Of a stretch of 49,098 bases of DNA, positions 20,101 through 27,194 are shown one piece after another. Both the position numbers and the translations under genes were made by a program. This DNA comes from Dysgonomonas gadei ATCC BAA-286 (lineage in GTDB: Bacteria > Bacteroidota > Bacteroidia > Bacteroidales > Dysgonomonadaceae): contig NZ_GL891994.1 in the NCBI RefSeq assembly GCF_000213555.1, positions 1 through 49,098 of the forward strand. The letters are read 5' to 3'. The first letter of the stretch is position 1; every line of letters begins with the position of its first letter. Below the pieces are notes generated by a model, which had not been told where the DNA came from, ran no database searches, and worked only from the letters and a program-made list of their open reading frames with translations.

Positions 20101-20307
20101 TGTATCGGTTATGGTACCTGTCACCTTTTTTATATCCTGCGATATATTAAGGCTTTCTGCTGTATTGGCGGCGACTTGGGAGAATCCACCAAATAGGAAT
20201 GCGGACATGATTAAAAGCACATACAAACTATCCCGATAAACACATCCTCTTAAAAAACGTGGTTTAGAACGTAGGGATAAACGTCCTGGTTTTGTAGTTA
20301 ATTCCAT
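17158..20307 (-). CDS. SusC/RagA-type TonB-linked outer membrane receptor
   Basis: The importing receptor of the second locus. The N-terminus has a long charged stretch before the signal helix SLYVLLIMSAFLFGGFSQVA, common in this family. A carboxypeptidase-regulatory-like domain (about 60-140, GASVTVKSTSKGAISDMDGKF split as GASVTVKSTSKG and AISDMDGKF) is followed by a plug starting at DDVIAIGYGTTSARRTVSALG. The plug has GTPLYVIDGIIRGSDD and ILKDASATAVYGAQAGNGIVLITTKRG. The barrel runs to a C-terminal YSIVLNIGI. At 1049 residues it is intact, unlike the SusD that follows it. It is divergent from the GH110 gene at 20830. Confidence 0.95.
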   Translation of the reverse strand: MELTTKPGRLSLRSKPRFLRGCVYRDSLYVLLIMSAFLFGGFSQVAANTAESLNISQDIKKVTGTITDTSGEPIIGASVTVKSTSKGAISDMDGKFTVEASASDILVITYISFHTQEIKVGNQTDFTIVLLENVTMLDDVIAIGYGTTSARRTVSALGTLKTDKIDELPYTSTAASLQGRIAGVIVQQSGGEPGGTAPTISIRGGGTPLYVIDGIIRGSDDFNSLTSSDIESMSILKDASATAVYGAQAGNGIVLITTKRGASGLNIEYTGGVDFSKPTTVADRVGALDYVLAANAAARYDGQGEYALYSQSEVDAIGNGTSKIYGNNDWYKEATRSLAPQHRHTVTISGKSNTVRHFTSLGIMDQKSIYKESHNNHYQRYNIRSNVSSTFDKYGLEVGVNLDGTYAKRTPNPYGQEDIWRNLMGYNKAIDRIYNDDGTYTAMDVHPIVYLDKASGYTNQYNNTANVQAYLDWNVPWVKGLKAKLTGNYNYTSYDRKYFKSRAPQYSDGTLVGDDKPKELEMNRSWTRGNTLEFGLNYTKEIGLHFLEAQGVYSYYDEYNEWFDASRTGFISNDFDQLSSGDASTKDNAGGAAERTRIGYVGRLRYSFKNRYFLEGNFRYDGSDNFAKNKRWGFFPSGAAAWAISEESFMKPLAEKNIINFAKARVSYGQVGLEDGVKRFGYIPVYSYNAQASVIGGKFVPGFSEGDLVSPEVLSWYTKDVFDIGIDLAFLNNTLSASFDYYYYKTKGYLISPQNRYSTTLGKALPQVKSNSVHRRAGYEASLRYKNKYRDFNYEVGFQFTSYNELWEVKEDEALTDLMDPRKRITHRKNVYGSSYYMNEGLYQDYESILNSPRMLSATELKKGDLAYRDVNGDGKIDSNDQIKLGKPFFPSFDFGMDFNLDYKGFFLYGLFQGTGKRYTELTLLLKGGNIVNSNYAYQMDSWTPDNPSARFPRSSALQSTNSGNNTVNSDFWLINAQYFRLKSLQFGYDFKKLLFKDNTKISKFKLSLMGTNIFTISDAMDYFDPESYNYGEGYPVQKTYSIVLNIGI

Positions 20308-20829
20308 GCTTGCAAAATCAATTTGTTAGTATTAAAAAAATAAGGTTCTTATAATCCAGGTTAATGGCTGTGTTTTTAAAAATTGTTTTTCATAGTTTTG
20401 GCTTCAAAAACAGCAGCCTGATACTTATCATTCATGACTGCAAGTTAGGACAATATAGGAAAGAAAAATATTGTAGTTTTCTCTAAAGTAGACACTCCAA
20501 GCATGCCTACACACATAATCAGCTGCTTTATAATGATTTACCAAAACAACAGTCGAAATTTAGGTATACTTAACATATATCATTTTATAAATAAACTTAA
20601 ACATAATAATATAGTAAGTTTATTAGATTAAAAATAAAGCCTACTTAATATACACATTAAAAAGCTGATTATCACATACATAAAATAAGGTGACATCTAC
20701 TTTATATTATGGTATAAATAATGGTATCGGTTTATTCTGCTTATTTTGTGAATATTTTCATTTCTCATTAATTAAAAGAAGCTTTGGAGAAATAAGTTTC
20801 CATTATAAACATTATAAAAATATGCTGCT
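20308..20829. promoter_or_regulatory. Divergent control region between SusC and the second GH110 gene
   Basis: This gene-free 522-base region separates two divergent genes and must hold promoters for both. I find no full consensus promoter. TTATTTTG at 20741-20748 is a near match to a -7 element for the plus-strand gene. A clear inverted repeat lies inside at 20590-20624. The region is very AT-rich. Confidence 0.4.
20590..20624. repeat. Inverted repeat, possible operator
   Basis: AATAAACTTA (20590-20599) and TAAGTTTATT (20615-20624) are exact inverted repeats separated by 15 AT-only or nearly AT-only bases. The centre-to-centre distance of 25 bases and the place between divergent genes fit a dimer binding site more than an RNA hairpin. 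No regulator is assigned. Confidence 0.4.
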
Positions 20830-22563
20830 ATGAAAATACATATATCATTACCCATTTTGTGTTTAATATGTCTCTTGGGATGCAAACAACAATCCGCAAT
20901 TGATACTATCAATCTGGCTGATTATATCCCGGCCGACTCTGTATCGTCAACAACCTATGATGCTACTGTTGATATAACCCGCGCATTAAGCGATTGCAAG
21001 GAGATGAAAGCCTCGAAACTGGTTATTCCGAAAGCCATTTACCGTATAACGCCAAATTATGCGTCAGAGAAATATGTTTTCGTCAGCAATAACGATGCCG
21101 GGCTTAAAGCATTTCTTTTTGATTTAAGTAACATCTCCAATCTGGAGATAGATGGTAATGGCTCTGAATTTATACTGGAGGGGTTCATCTGTCCTTTTTT
21201 GCTCGATAATTCTATAAACATTACAATAAAAAACCTCAGTATCGATTTCAAACGCCCTTTCCATACCGAAGGGCTAATCATAGGATCGGGCAAAGGCTAT
21301 ATCGACCTAAAATTCAGTGATGAATTTCCATACGAAGTAAAAAACGGTAAGCTCAGATTCATTGACAGAAACGGGACTTTATATCCCTATGGTAATTTAC
21401 TCGAATTTAATGCAGGACAGCGAGAAACAGAATTTAAAGTGTTCGACAACTGGCTTTTCACCAGTCCTTTACCTGCCGAAATTCTGCCTAATAACGATAT
21501 CCGTATGTATAAAGAAGATATTATTGGAAAAACCGGCAACATTATGGTATTCGGAGCGTCTAACAGGCTGATTCCCGCATTCACTATTTCCGATTCGGAG
21601 AATATCCTGCTCTCGAATATCAACATCTATCACTGCGGCGGCATGGGAGTTATCGGTCAGAGAACAAAGGATATAGAACTGAACAAAGTGATGGTAAGTC
21701 CGAGGCCTGACGGCAAACGAATTATCAGTGCTACTGCCGATGCAACTCATTTTGTTAATTGCTCAGGATATCTGAGAATGATAGACTGTACTTTCGAGAA
21801 TCAGAAAGATGATGCGACCAACATTCACGGGATATATGCCGTAGTGGATAAAATTATCTCCCCGACAGAAATTATTGTCCGGCTGAAACATCGTCAACAG
21901 TTTGGTTTCGATTTTATTAAGAAAGGTATGAATGTGGAATTTGAAGATGCAAGAAGCCTGATTTCAAAAGGTATATGCAAGATAAAAGAAGTGAAGCGGC
22001 TCAATAAAGAATGTACATTCGTAACTTTTTCAGATTCCATTCCATCTTCTGTCAGGCTAAAAGATCCTATGGCCAGTATCGAGGCATATCCGGAAGTATT
22101 GATAAAAGGATGTACTATACAGAAAAACCGCGCCCGCGGATTGCTACTGGGTTCACGGGCTAAGATAGTTATTGAAAACAATTATTTCCACACTCCGGGC
22201 TCGGCTATCCTGTTCGAAGGCGATGGCTGTTACTGGTACGAGCAATCGGGAGTAAGAGATGTCATCATCCGGAATAATATTTTCGACAACTGTAATTTTG
22301 GTAATGACTCATGGGGTATCGGTTGTATCGGGGTTAATACCCTAATCATGGAAGATAAAGACAAGAGCCGTTACCATAGAAATATAGTTGTGACCGATAA
22401 TCAATTTAATATATTCGATCCCACCATAGCATACCTCTATTGTGTAGATGGCTTCACTTTTAAAAACAATAAGATACAACAATCGGATAAGTATAAACAT
22501 GTCCGTACCGAAACAAGAAGATTCGTGACAGAAGATTGTAGCAATATATCGATTGAGGATTAA
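20830..22563 (+). CDS. GH110-like beta-helix alpha-galactosidase, lipoprotein (copy 2)
   Basis: The lipobox is CLICLLGC. The chain is a parallel beta-helix like copy 1 at 13515 and is of similar length (577 residues). Blocks shared with copy 1 are YHCGGMGVIGQRT (copy 1 SQPGMGIVGHRS), ATADATHFVNCSG (Asp 304) and ENQKDDATNIHGIY (Asp 327, Asp 328); the gap between the acidic blocks is identical in both copies. Late coils include CTIQKNRARGLLLGSRAKIVIENN, cut here to NRARGLLLGSRAKIVIENN, and SAILFEGDGCYWYEQSGVRD. These features suggest a GH110 exo-alpha-galactosidase. The two copies are clearly diverged, so they may cut different linkages. It is transcribed away from SusC. Confidence 0.72.
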   Translation: MKIHISLPILCLICLLGCKQQSAIDTINLADYIPADSVSSTTYDATVDITRALSDCKEMKASKLVIPKAIYRITPNYASEKYVFVSNNDAGLKAFLFDLSNISNLEIDGNGSEFILEGFICPFLLDNSINITIKNLSIDFKRPFHTEGLIIGSGKGYIDLKFSDEFPYEVKNGKLRFIDRNGTLYPYGNLLEFNAGQRETEFKVFDNWLFTSPLPAEILPNNDIRMYKEDIIGKTGNIMVFGASNRLIPAFTISDSENILLSNINIYHCGGMGVIGQRTKDIELNKVMVSPRPDGKRIISATADATHFVNCSGYLRMIDCTFENQKDDATNIHGIYAVVDKIISPTEIIVRLKHRQQFGFDFIKKGMNVEFEDARSLISKGICKIKEVKRLNKECTFVTFSDSIPSSVRLKDPMASIEAYPEVLIKGCTIQKNRARGLLLGSRAKIVIENNYFHTPGSAILFEGDGCYWYEQSGVRDVIIRNNIFDNCNFGNDSWGIGCIGVNTLIMEDKDKSRYHRNIVVTDNQFNIFDPTIAYLYCVDGFTFKNNKIQQSDKYKHVRTETRRFVTEDCSNISIED

Positions 22564-22581
22564 GGAATAATTCCTTAATCC
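22557..22581. terminator. Bidirectional terminator hairpin
   Basis: GGATTAAGGAAT (22557-22568) and ATTCCTTAATCC (22570-22581) are perfect inverted repeats around a single base, so the innermost pairs must open. The stop codon of the GH110 gene is inside the left arm and the stop codon of the convergent regulator begins at the next base, 22582. One compact hairpin thus appears to serve both genes. Confidence 0.6.
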
Positions 22582-24225
22582 TTACATCAGGGTTCCAATT
22601 TCCATAACGTATTTCTCAAATTCATTCCTATCCACCACCGAAAACTTCTTCACCTTTGCCCGGTAGTTGTATACAGTCTGAGGCGAGAAACGCAGGAAAG
22701 AAGCAATCTTGGAACTGTCTGTTATTCCCAAGCGGATAAGGGCGAAAACCCGGAGCTCGGGATTGAGTTTCTCATTATTCTTTAGCCTTATTTGCCCTTC
22801 TTCATTAAGTAAGGCATTAAAGTCGGTAATAAAAGTAGGATAAAGATTTAGAAAAGCTGTATCGAAGTTATCAAAAAAGTCCGTAAGTTCAGACTGTAAG
22901 AGGTCTGAAGAATTGCTGATTTTATATAAGTCATCTATCTGCTTAGCCAGAATCTTACGTTTGACAGTATCTCTGTATTGCGCCATTTTATTGATATAGG
23001 ACGAGCTGAGGTCTATAAACAGTCCTACATATTCTTCACGCATCTTGTTTGCTTCCGACAACTTGTTATTGGAGTCGGTCAATTCTGTATTCAGCCCGTT
23101 TAACTGATCATTGAGCTTTCGTAGTTTTAAACGGCTTTCTTTAACCAGTTTAATCTGTTTGTAAATGTAAAAGAGAGCCAGTATCAGCCCCACTACCAGA
23201 AAACTAATAGTACCTAAGGCAATTCTGAGATTCCGGTTTTCAGTCTTGCTTTTTTCCTGAAAAGCAGACACAATAACAGGTAGTTTCCTCGCTATCTGAA
23301 CAGTACGAACACGATTGTTGAAAAACTGGGCATCCTCCATCGCACATTGTATATACTTGTTTGCTCTATCCAGTTCCTTAGGATGCTCCTGAAAGAGATA
23401 CATGGCCAATTCCTGCATCGCCCTGTTCTCCTTGAGAGCACAGACCTGATCGGATATGGCAGATTTGATAAGATATACGTCATAATTATGCAGGTCCCCC
23501 TGACTCTTGCATATGGTTGCAATATTCGATGTAACAATAGCATACAGCCGGGAGTCTACATTCAATTTTGACAAGAGGCCAAGCAATACCGTTTTTGACT
23601 CATCCATCTTACCTTGTTGTAACATAATGTAGCCTTTGTAATAGAAATAATCGGTAGAGCCTTTCTCCAGCTGTTGAAATACAGAATCGACATACAACAA
23701 TTCTTTTTGCTCATAAACAGGAGAATAAACCTCATCATCCACATAATTTTTCATTCTGAGATACGCCCATTCGTTGGTCATATAATAATCCGTCAATAGA
23801 GATTCGTGCAGAGTACTCCTACTGATGCTTTCCAGGATTTCAATGGCTTCCTTAAATAATCCCGTAGTAGACAGAAGCATGGCCGTATGTAAGCTCACCT
23901 CATCTTTATACCTTTGAATATCAAGAATTTCTGATATATTTTTATTCAGCGTAATGTAATGTTTCGCCGAGTCATACCTGTATGTACTATATTCCTGATA
24001 AATTTTATTATTTATCAGATACTGATCTTCCAGGGAACTCTGAGGCGTTATTAGCTTGCAAAGGCTGTCTATCCTGTTTTCTTTAATCTGCATATAATAT
24101 TTCCGCTCCTTTATTTTAGAGTCAAGCTCTTTCATAAGGTCGTCACGTTCGCCTGCCTGAGAGGGTACAATGAAAATAAAACTGAAAAAAAATGTAAAGA
24201 GAATTTTATTCATAACGGAATTCAT
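22582..24225 (-). CDS. Membrane-bound TPR/HTH regulator, DUF6377-like
   Basis: A signal peptide (FFFSFIFIVPSQAG) is followed by about 300 residues of helical, TPR-like repeats in the periplasm. A membrane helix lies near 330-352 (LGTISFLVVGLILALFYIYKQI split as LGTISFLVVGLI and LALFYIYKQI). A coiled coil rich in L, N and E follows (LNDQLNGLNTELTDSNNKL). The cytoplasmic end has RLGITDSSKIASFLRFSPQ and TVYNYRAKVKKFS, a LuxR-like helix-turn-helix. This layout is that of Bacteroidota regulators I know as DUF6377 proteins; their ligands are unknown to me. It converges on the second GH110 gene, so it may control that locus, but nothing in the sequence proves it. Confidence 0.65.
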   Translation of the reverse strand: MNSVMNKILFTFFFSFIFIVPSQAGERDDLMKELDSKIKERKYYMQIKENRIDSLCKLITPQSSLEDQYLINNKIYQEYSTYRYDSAKHYITLNKNISEILDIQRYKDEVSLHTAMLLSTTGLFKEAIEILESISRSTLHESLLTDYYMTNEWAYLRMKNYVDDEVYSPVYEQKELLYVDSVFQQLEKGSTDYFYYKGYIMLQQGKMDESKTVLLGLLSKLNVDSRLYAIVTSNIATICKSQGDLHNYDVYLIKSAISDQVCALKENRAMQELAMYLFQEHPKELDRANKYIQCAMEDAQFFNNRVRTVQIARKLPVIVSAFQEKSKTENRNLRIALGTISFLVVGLILALFYIYKQIKLVKESRLKLRKLNDQLNGLNTELTDSNNKLSEANKMREEYVGLFIDLSSSYINKMAQYRDTVKRKILAKQIDDLYKISNSSDLLQSELTDFFDNFDTAFLNLYPTFITDFNALLNEEGQIRLKNNEKLNPELRVFALIRLGITDSSKIASFLRFSPQTVYNYRAKVKKFSVVDRNEFEKYVMEIGTLM

Positions 24226-24724
24226 AATATATGTTGTATCTGTTACTTCACGATAGAGTAAAAACAGTTATAAAGTTCTACTTGAAAAGATAATCCTCTC
24301 CATGTAATACCCTTATAATCAAAGATAAGTAGATAGAGTATTTTGCAAAATCCTACTCTATATCAGTATACGTTAGTATTTATCTATGCATACAATTAAA
24401 TTTGTATACGATGCTCTGCTACTTGCTGGTACTTTTAGTGATTATCAAAAGTATTGTTGTTTTTGATTTCAGGTCTTGAAAACAAATTTAATAAATTTTT
24501 ATTACGAATGTGCTTCAAGTTAGAATTACTATACAAATGATTGTTTGATTTTGGAAAATACTTTATCTATGTTATTAGCTGGTAGCTTTTAGGCATTAGC
24601 TGATAGCTCTTTGAAAAGATTGAAAGATTGGAAAGATTGAATGTTTAAAGATTTAAAAATTGACAATAAAAAAATGTGTAACTTTTGTAACTTTTTTGAA
24701 TTTTATGTAAAGGTAATCCCTGGT

Positions 24725-24840
24725 GGTTACCCCTCGTCTCGCGCAGACTTCCAGTCTGTGTGTTGCGAAGCAAAAGGATATAAGGATATATTGCCCTTTG
24801 GGCAAGACACGGAAAAGATGTCCGCGCCAGCGAGGTGTGT
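24725..24840. repeat. REP-like GC-rich hairpin element
   Basis: This insert is far richer in G and C than its surroundings. It contains CAGACT-TCC-AGTCTG and GCCC-TTT-GGGC hairpins and CGCGCAGAC near one end with GTCCGCGCC near the other. The frame reading ADFQSVCCEAKGYKD through it is of the kind often predicted from repeated intergenic DNA in Bacteroidota, so I treat it as a repeat, not a gene. Confidence 0.45.
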
Positions 24841-24890
24841 CAACTTTGTAAAGTTTTGAGAAAAAGTAACATTGATGAAATAATGAAAAA

Positions 24891-24915
24891 AGTGTTACAT
24901 GTGTTACCTTTTAAC
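24891..24915 (+). repeat. 25-base direct repeat, copy 1
   Basis: The block begins AGTGTTACATGTGTTACC and ends TTTTAAC. It is identical to 25012-25036, with a 121-base period. The core GTGTTACCTTT also occurs near 37268 on this strand and, inverted, near 47858 and 47983. Confidence 0.7.
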
Positions 24916-24998
24916 AAATAATAAGTTTTAAGTAGTAGTAAGTTGAAAATAGCGGGTGAGACAAAAAATTTCAAATTATTAATTTTTCATTCTTAATT

Positions 24999-25092
24999 AT
25001 TAATTGCTTTCAGTGTTACATGTGTTACCTTTTAACTATATATTGCGAATAAAAGTTAATTTCATTGCATTCTTTCAATGAAAGCAATTAAT
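24999..25092. repeat. Nested inverted repeats upstream of the glycosidase operon
   Basis: The outer arms are ATTAATTGCTTTC (24999-25011) and GAAAGCAATTAAT (25080-25092), a perfect 13-base match. Inside them, TTTCATTG (25060-25067) pairs with CAATGAAA (25076-25083). The two right arms overlap at 25080-25083, so the two stems exclude each other in RNA. The structure ends 39 bases before the start codon at 25132. Confidence 0.55.
25012..25036 (+). repeat. 25-base direct repeat, copy 2
   Basis: Identical to 24891-24915. Together with the preceding bases from 24979 it is also about 60 bases of near-identity to the minus strand at 47848-47903, so it is part of a dispersed family rather than a local duplication alone. 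Confidence 0.7.
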
Positions 25093-25131
25093 AAAAAAAC
25101 ATAGAAAATAAAAACATTTAAAATACAATCT

Positions 25132-27165
25132 ATGAAAATTACAGGAATATTCATTTTATTATTTTTGAGCAATTTTCTTTTTTCTCAGGCCCAGAATAGA
25201 TGGGAAATACAACCTGATAGGTCTATCAGATGGGAAACAGGTCAAAGCATACCCCACTATGACCACATAGAGATGAGTGGCGAACAAGTTTCGGTAGTAC
25301 TCCGGTATGGCGTAAATCAGGATGGGAGTTTCGGCTTGGAGCGTTCTATGATATGGCCTATGCTCCGCACTATTCCCAACAATACTCATGGCAGCCTGAT
25401 GCAACGTTTTGCTGTGGATTATCCGTCTCAACTAATAGTAAACGGATTAACACTGAATAATGAAAAAGTAAAATACATGCAGCTGGACGGAAGGCTAACA
25501 GTAGTAAGCGAATTATCGACCGGATATGTCAACACCGGGGCAGCGCGAAACAGGAAACCCGTACCTGCCGTTGAACTGACCCGGACATACTTCCCTTCCA
25601 CCGATAAGCCAATGCTTTGCGAATTATATAAATTGAAGAATATTACAGAGAAGCGAATTTCGGTTATAGTCCCCAATCTGCATGCAACCTATAATACGGA
25701 TGCACAAAAGGGTGTAGATGGAAGTTACACTATGGTAACAGCTATCAGTGGCAACTCCGGATTATTCTATCTGGATCCAAACGAAGAATTGACCTTTGGC
25801 GCATCTGTACAGGCATATAAAACGGGCCAGTCTGAAATCAAACCTGATATACTGAAAGAAGAACAGGCGCGAAAAGATTTTGTGAAAGAGGTATGGACCA
25901 AACTTGACTTCGAGTCTCCCGATCCGGTACTTAACACAGCTTTTGCCTTTGCAAAAATACGTGCTTCTGAAAGTATTTATAAAACAAAAGGCGGATATAT
26001 GCACGGACCCGGCGGGGAATCCTACTATGCAGCCATATGGGCAAACGACCAGGCCGAATATGTCAATCCGTTCCTCCCGTTTCTTGGCTACCGCTTGGGA
26101 AATGAATCGGCTTTTAATTCATTTATGCATTTTGCACGGTTCATGAATGACGAATACAAACCTATCCCGAGTTCGATTATTGCTGAAGGTTTGAGTACAT
26201 GGAATGGTGCAGGCGACCGGGGCGACGGGGCTATGATCGCCTACGGAGCAGCACGCTATGCACTGGAAAAGGCCAGTGCAGATGAGGCCCGTCAACTATG
26301 GCCGCTAATAGAATGGTGTCTGGAGTTTTGCAAAAGGAAACTTAACCCTCAGGAAGTGGTAAAATCTGATAGTGATGAACTGGAAGGACGTTTTCCTTCG
26401 GGTGAGGCTAATCTCTGCACCTCATCATTATACTATGATGCATTGCTATCGGCGAGTTATCTGGCAAAGGAACTGAATAAACCTGTAAGCCTAACCAAGA
26501 GATATCAGTCGGAAGCTGCAAGTCTGAAAAAAGCAATCAACAATTATTTCGGAGCCACAGTCGAAGGCTTCGATACATATCAGTATTATGATGGGAATAC
26601 CGTTCTCCGCTCATGGATATGCATTCCGCTCACCGTTGGTATTTACGAGAAGAAAGGAGGTACGACCGATGCTTTATTCTCACCTCGCTTGTGGACAAAA
26701 GACGGGATGCTGACTCAGGCCGGAACAGAAACATTCTGGGATCGTTCCACCCTTTACGCATTGCGCGGTGTATACGCTGCCGGGGAAAGGGAACGGGCAA
26801 CGGAATATCTCGAGCACTATTCGGCACAGCGCTTACTGGGCGACCATGTTCCCTACCCTATCGAAGCATGGCCGGAAGGCAGTCAGCGCCATCTTTCGGC
26901 AGAGAGCGGATTATATGGACGTATCATTACAGAAGGATTATTCGGTATACGTCCGACCGGATTCAACTCATTTACATTAACACCTCAGCTTCCCGACAAA
27001 TGGGATACTATGCAACTGAAGAACATAGGTGCTTTCGGAAAAGCTCCTTTTGATATCAAGATAGACAGGATTGGCAATAATATAAAGATCACTATAATAA
27101 AGGATAATAATGTTGTACGTACATATACATCCAAAGTTGGAAAAACTATTGAAGTAAAGCTATAA
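25132..27165 (+). CDS. Secreted (alpha/alpha)6 six-hairpin glycosidase, family not assigned
   Basis: A signal peptide ends in FLFSQAQ. The first 250 residues are beta-rich (an N-terminal sandwich). From about 265 the chain is helical with AFAFAKIRASESIYKTKGG, YYAAIWANDQAEYVNPFLPF, PSSIIAEGLSTWNGAGDRGD and EGRFPSGEANLCTSSLYYDA, then a C-terminal beta segment starting LFGIRPTGFNSFTLTPQLP. This is the layout of six-hairpin clans such as GH78, GH65 and GH127-like enzymes. Acidic residues in IWANDQ, GAGDRGDGA and in PYPIEAWPEGSQRHLSAESG are candidate catalytic groups. I cannot name the family or the sugar. It is 29 bases ahead of a GH97 gene, so the two likely act on one glycan. Confidence 0.65.
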   Translation: MKITGIFILLFLSNFLFSQAQNRWEIQPDRSIRWETGQSIPHYDHIEMSGEQVSVVLRYGVNQDGSFGLERSMIWPMLRTIPNNTHGSLMQRFAVDYPSQLIVNGLTLNNEKVKYMQLDGRLTVVSELSTGYVNTGAARNRKPVPAVELTRTYFPSTDKPMLCELYKLKNITEKRISVIVPNLHATYNTDAQKGVDGSYTMVTAISGNSGLFYLDPNEELTFGASVQAYKTGQSEIKPDILKEEQARKDFVKEVWTKLDFESPDPVLNTAFAFAKIRASESIYKTKGGYMHGPGGESYYAAIWANDQAEYVNPFLPFLGYRLGNESAFNSFMHFARFMNDEYKPIPSSIIAEGLSTWNGAGDRGDGAMIAYGAARYALEKASADEARQLWPLIEWCLEFCKRKLNPQEVVKSDSDELEGRFPSGEANLCTSSLYYDALLSASYLAKELNKPVSLTKRYQSEAASLKKAINNYFGATVEGFDTYQYYDGNTVLRSWICIPLTVGIYEKKGGTTDALFSPRLWTKDGMLTQAGTETFWDRSTLYALRGVYAAGERERATEYLEHYSAQRLLGDHVPYPIEAWPEGSQRHLSAESGLYGRIITEGLFGIRPTGFNSFTLTPQLPDKWDTMQLKNIGAFGKAPFDIKIDRIGNNIKITIIKDNNVVRTYTSKVGKTIEVKL

Positions 27166-27194
27166 CCTCAAACTTTTCATAAATTAGAACAGAT

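Larger units (their letters stand above)
24226..25131. other. Gene-free region packed with repeats
   Basis: No gene is credible here. The stretch has, in order: an AT-rich upstream region of the regulator gene; a block with TTAGCTGATAGCTCTTTGAAAAGAT and related words near 24565-24650 that recurs inverted near 48215-48280; a hairpin-rich GC insert (24725-24840); two 25-base direct repeats (24891-24915 and 25012-25036); and nested inverted repeats just before the gene at 25132. The promoter of that gene must be near the right end, but I cannot place it with confidence. Confidence 0.6.

Noticed and set aside
24641..24859. 72-codon reading frame in the 24.2-25.1 kb spacer
   Set aside because: It runs through repeat pieces and a hairpin-rich GC insert, has no domain, and its ADFQSV stretch is typical of frames predicted from intergenic repeats in this phylum.
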